From Pelomonas sp. Root405 (GTDB lineage: Bacteria; Pseudomonadota; Gammaproteobacteria; Burkholderiales; Burkholderiaceae_C), in NCBI RefSeq assembly GCF_001425165.1, contig NZ_LMDU01000017.1:33154-97153 (forward strand): a stretch of DNA of 64,000 bases, written 5' to 3'. This document shows, piece by piece, positions 61,734 through 64,000 of the stretch; within the stretch, counting starts at the first letter, position 1, and every line of letters begins with the position of its first letter. The translations under genes were made by a program, and so were the position numbers. The notes below the pieces were generated by a model. It did not search any database. It had not been told where the DNA came from and saw nothing but the letters and a program-made list of their open reading frames with translations.

Positions 61734-62725
61734 TGCCGCAACGCGTGCTGCTGCTCGGTGCCACCGGCACCATCGGCCGGGCCACTGCCAAGGCACTGCT
61801 GCGGCGCGGTCATGAGGTCGTCTGTCTTGTGCGCCCGAACGCAGGCGTGGGCGGACGCCTGCAACAGCGGGACATCGAGCGGCTGCTGGCAGGCACCGTC
61901 GTTCGCCTCGGAGATGTGGGCGACCCGGCCTCGCTGCAGCGCGACGGCGTTCGTGGCGAGCGATTCGACGCGCTGGTGTCCTGCCTGGCCTCACGCACCG
62001 GCGCGCCGCGCGACGCCTGGGCCATCGACCACCAGGCCCACCTGCAGGCGCTCGCCGCCGCTCGGCTGGCCGGGGCGGGCCACATGGTGCTGCTGTCGGC
62101 GATCTGCGTGCAAAGGCCCCGGCTCGCCTTCCAGCAGGCCAAGCTCGCTTTCGAGCAGGCGTTGATCGACTCGGGCCTCACCTATTCCATCGTGCGGCCG
62201 ACGGCTTTCTTCAAATCGCTGTCGGGCCAGGTGGAACGCGTCCGGCAGGGCAAGCCCTTTCTCGTGTTCGGCAGCGGCGAACTGACGGCCTGCAAGCCCA
62301 TCAGCGACGGGGATCTGGCGGACTACCTGGCCGACGGCCTGCACCTGCGCGAACGTCGCAACCGTATCCTGCCCATTGGCGGTCCGGGGCCCGCGCTGAC
62401 GCCTCGTGCGCAGGGCGAACTGCTGTTCGCAGCACTGGGGCGCGAACCGCGCTTCAAGAGCGTGCCGGTCGGGCTGCTGGACGCCGTCATCGCGACGCTG
62501 TCCGCCCTCGGTCGCATCGCCCCCCAGCTCGCCGAGAAGGCCGAGCTGGCGCGCATCGGCCGCTACTACGCCACCGAGTCGATGCTGGTGCTGGACCCGC
62601 TCACCGGCCGCTATGACGCCGCCGCCACGCCGTCCACGGGGCGACAGACATTGGCGGACTTCTATGCCGACCTGGCCGGCGGCAGCGAGCAGTTGCCCGA
62701 ACGGGGCGACCACGCGGTGTTCTGA
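61733..62725 (+). CDS. bciA: divinyl (proto)chlorophyllide 8-vinyl reductase, BciA type
   Basis: 330-aa NAD(P)-binding reductase of the atypical SDR family that reduces the C8 vinyl group. The ATG at 61733 overlaps the crtC stop. It has PQRVLLLGATGTIGRATAKA (Rossmann GxxGxxG), ALVSCLASRTG, MVLLSAICVQRP, YSIVRPTAFFKSLSGQVERV and FGSGELTACKPISDGDLADY, which are characteristic of BciA. Co-transcribed with crtD and crtC. Confidence 0.92.
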   Translation: MPQRVLLLGATGTIGRATAKALLRRGHEVVCLVRPNAGVGGRLQQRDIERLLAGTVVRLGDVGDPASLQRDGVRGERFDALVSCLASRTGAPRDAWAIDHQAHLQALAAARLAGAGHMVLLSAICVQRPRLAFQQAKLAFEQALIDSGLTYSIVRPTAFFKSLSGQVERVRQGKPFLVFGSGELTACKPISDGDLADYLADGLHLRERRNRILPIGGPGPALTPRAQGELLFAALGREPRFKSVPVGLLDAVIATLSALGRIAPQLAEKAELARIGRYYATESMLVLDPLTGRYDAAATPSTGRQTLADFYADLAGGSEQLPERGDHAVF

Positions 62726-62729
62726 GGGT

Positions 62730-63179
62730 TCACTGCTGGTCAGCTGGCGGGGGCGTGCGCACCAGCACCCGCAGGATCCCGTCCAAGGCCTGCATCGCCC
62801 GCTGGCGGTCCCGACCCATCTCGGCCAGTGTGTCGGGCAGCTCCGTCCTGGCGCTCAGGCCCGCCCAGGCGGCCACCTCGGCGGCGGTGGCGCCGACATG
62901 GGCCATCGTCCAGTCAGGGAACGCCGCGGCCCCGATCTCGTGCGCCTGCAGCACCGTGACGGTTTCGTGGCGGGGATCGCGGCGGATCCTGTCCATCAGC
63001 GTCTGCACCGGCCCGGCCGGCCCTTCGAGCACCTGCAGAAAGCAGCCGTCCACGTACACCAGCGCGCCAGTGATGCCGGCGGCGGCGTTCTTGCGTTGTG
63101 CCTGCGCCAGCAGTGCGTCGAGGTCCTCGCTCTGCATGGGCGTCGTCGAGGCGGACGAATAGATCACTTGATAAGGCAT
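62730..63179 (-). CDS. BLUF domain blue-light sensor
   Basis: 149-aa stand-alone BLUF photoreceptor. The flavin-pocket residues are Tyr7, Asn31, Gln49, Trp90 and Met92; all are offset by exactly 14 from AppA Tyr21, Asn45, Gln63, Trp104 and Met106, so the domain is gapless against it. The core reads AGITGALVYVDGCFLQVLEG. A C-terminal extension of about 50 residues could be the output region. It lacks the AppA heme/SCHIC domain. It has a strong AGGAGGG ribosome-binding site, 27 bp after the small ORF behind hemA. Confidence 0.93.
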   Translation of the reverse strand: MPYQVIYSSASTTPMQSEDLDALLAQAQRKNAAAGITGALVYVDGCFLQVLEGPAGPVQTLMDRIRRDPRHETVTVLQAHEIGAAAFPDWTMAHVGATAAEVAAWAGLSARTELPDTLAEMGRDRQRAMQALDGILRVLVRTPPPADQQ

Positions 63180-63206
63180 GTCGCCCTCCTGAGCCTGCGC
63201 TTGCTG

Positions 63207-63338
63207 CTATTCGTCCGGGTCGCGCGACTTCTGCCGCTTGCGCCAGCGCCGCCAGTCCCACCATTGCCAGCCGGCCCAGCCGAGGACCAGGCCGAAGACG
63301 AGCAGCAGCTCGATCAGGCCGAACCAGTGGCTGCTCAC
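63207..63338 (-). CDS. small Trp-rich single-pass membrane protein, 43 aa
   Basis: GTG-started ORF 4 nt after the hemA stop, probably translated by coupling. The product is one hydrophobic helix (FGLIELLLVFGLVLGWAGW) followed by WWDWRRWRKRQKSRDPDE, an unusually Trp- and Arg-rich cytoplasmic-type tail. It lies between hemA and the BLUF gene on the same strand. Function is unknown; it could tether an enzyme or sensor to the membrane (inference). Confidence 0.6.
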   Translation of the reverse strand: MSSHWFGLIELLLVFGLVLGWAGWQWWDWRRWRKRQKSRDPDE

Positions 63339-63342
63339 GCGG

Positions 63343-64000
63343 TCACTCGCGCACCGCGGCGGGCCGCAGGAAGAGCCGCTGCACCGAGTCCATCCACTGC
63401 TGGTGGGCAGGGCCAGCACTGCCGTGCAGCTCGCTTAAAGCGCCGTGGAGCATCTTGCGCGTCAGTGCGGCCGACAGCGTCTCCATCACGGCGTCCACGT
63501 CCTGCCCCTTGGCCAGCGCGCGGCGGGCCTTGGCCAGCTCCGTCTGGCGCCAGTCTTCGGTCTGGCGCTGCAGCGCCTGGATCAGCGGCACGCTGGCGCG
63601 CTGCTCCAGCCATTGCGCAAAGCTGTCCACGCCCGCGCTGACGATGGCCTCGGCCTGAGCCACTGCGGCCTGGCGGCGCTCGCCGCTGGTCTGCACATGG
63701 CGGGCGAGGTCGTCGACGGTGTAGAGGAAGACCCCGTCCAGCCGCGCCACCTCGGGCTCGATGTCGCGCGGCACGGCCAGGTCCAGCATCAGCAGCGGGC
63801 GGCGCTTGCGCGCCTTCATCGCGCGCTCCACGGCGCCCAGGCCGATCAGCGGCAACATGCTGGCGGTGCAGCTGATGACGATGTCGAACTCATGCAGGCG
63901 CTCGCCCAGCTCGGCCAGCGGCAGCCGCTCGGCACCCAGCCGCTGCGCCAGACGCTCACCGCGCTCCCGGCTGCGGTTGGCAACGGTCATCTGCAGCGGC
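63343..64000 (-). CDS. hemA: glutamyl-tRNA reductase (N-terminal part outside window)
   Basis: C-terminal about 219 codons of HemA, first enzyme of the C5 route to 5-aminolevulinate. The NADP-binding domain end is seen (MTVANRSRERGERLAQRLGA, DIVISCTASMLPLIG, PLLMLDLAVPRDIEPEVARL, YTVDDLARHVQ), followed by the dimerisation helices. The frame continues off the right edge, so the ATG at 63990 is internal. It is the first visible gene of a hemA-small ORF-BLUF unit and supplies tetrapyrrole precursors for heme and bacteriochlorophyll. Confidence 0.93.
   Translation of the reverse strand, partial: PLQMTVANRSRERGERLAQRLGAERLPLAELGERLHEFDIVISCTASMLPLIGLGAVERAMKARKRRPLLMLDLAVPRDIEPEVARLDGVFLYTVDDLARHVQTSGERRQAAVAQAEAIVSAGVDSFAQWLEQRASVPLIQALQRQTEDWRQTELAKARRALAKGQDVDAVMETLSAALTRKMLHGALSELHGSAGPAHQQWMDSVQRLFLRPAAVRE

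Overview
The window is GC-rich, gene-dense DNA from a purple (bacteriochlorophyll-a) phototroph. It is most consistent with a Rubrivivax/Roseateles-type member of the Burkholderiales. Reasons: bchCXYZ directly upstream of puf genes, a tetraheme PufC, spheroidene-type carotenoid genes (crtC, crtD, crtF), an exosortase-B EPS locus with PEP-CTERM proteins, and the neighbourhood ubiE-DUF971. No rRNA, tRNA, IS element or CRISPR array was seen.

Layout. (1) 1-7714 (+): two tandem copies of a DUF1800-DUF1501 gene pair; the first is cut by the window edge. (2) 7813-11895 (+): a PEP-CTERM protein translationally coupled to a GH99-like protein, then a second GH99-like lipoprotein. (3) 11910-28634 (all -): a near-continuous exopolysaccharide operon read from epsD to the last glycosyltransferase: epsD, epsE, epsF, epsG, xrtB, epsI, flippase, FrhB-like protein, pyruvyltransferase, polymerase, acyltransferase and four glycosyltransferases. 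The polymerase/acyltransferase part is visibly AT-richer. (4) 28860-43515: core and mixed genes (ubiE, DUF971, pstS, M13 peptidase, two PEP-CTERM-type proteins with a decayed M13 gene tail between them, subtilisin-like protease, HIT, 2OG oxygenase, a giant FAD/Fe-S oxidoreductase, ugpQ, a possible 29-aa membrane protein). (5) 43699-64000: photosynthesis cluster. Heme oxygenase bphO converges on bphP, which follows ppsR; upstream of these lies the superoperon crtE-crtF-bchC-X-Y-Z-pufB-(pufB-like)-pufA-L-M-(orf64)-pufC. The opposite strand carries crtD-crtC-bciA, and at the right edge lies hemA-(small Trp-rich ORF)-BLUF.

How it fits together. bchXYZ and bchC convert chlorin to bacteriochlorin; bciA reduces the 8-vinyl group; hemA starts tetrapyrrole synthesis; crtE/F/D/C make carotenoids; puf genes encode LH1 and the reaction centre. 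Regulation is visible: two perfect TGT-N12-ACA palindromes spaced 8 bp apart lie between crtE and crtD, and two degenerate ones with the same 8-bp spacing overlap the putative bchC promoter, matching the paired architecture used by PpsR/CrtJ. PpsR is encoded here beside a kinase-less bacteriophytochrome, its likely red/far-red antagonist, and a BLUF blue-light protein is co-transcribed with hemA.

The most unusual item is a 74-codon gene between pufB and pufA. Its first 49 residues align without gaps to LH1 beta (18/49 identical), but the bacteriochlorophyll-ligating His39 is Gln, and it has a 25-residue C-terminal extension. A possible 64-codon ORF joins pufM to pufC with ATGA overlaps at both ends.
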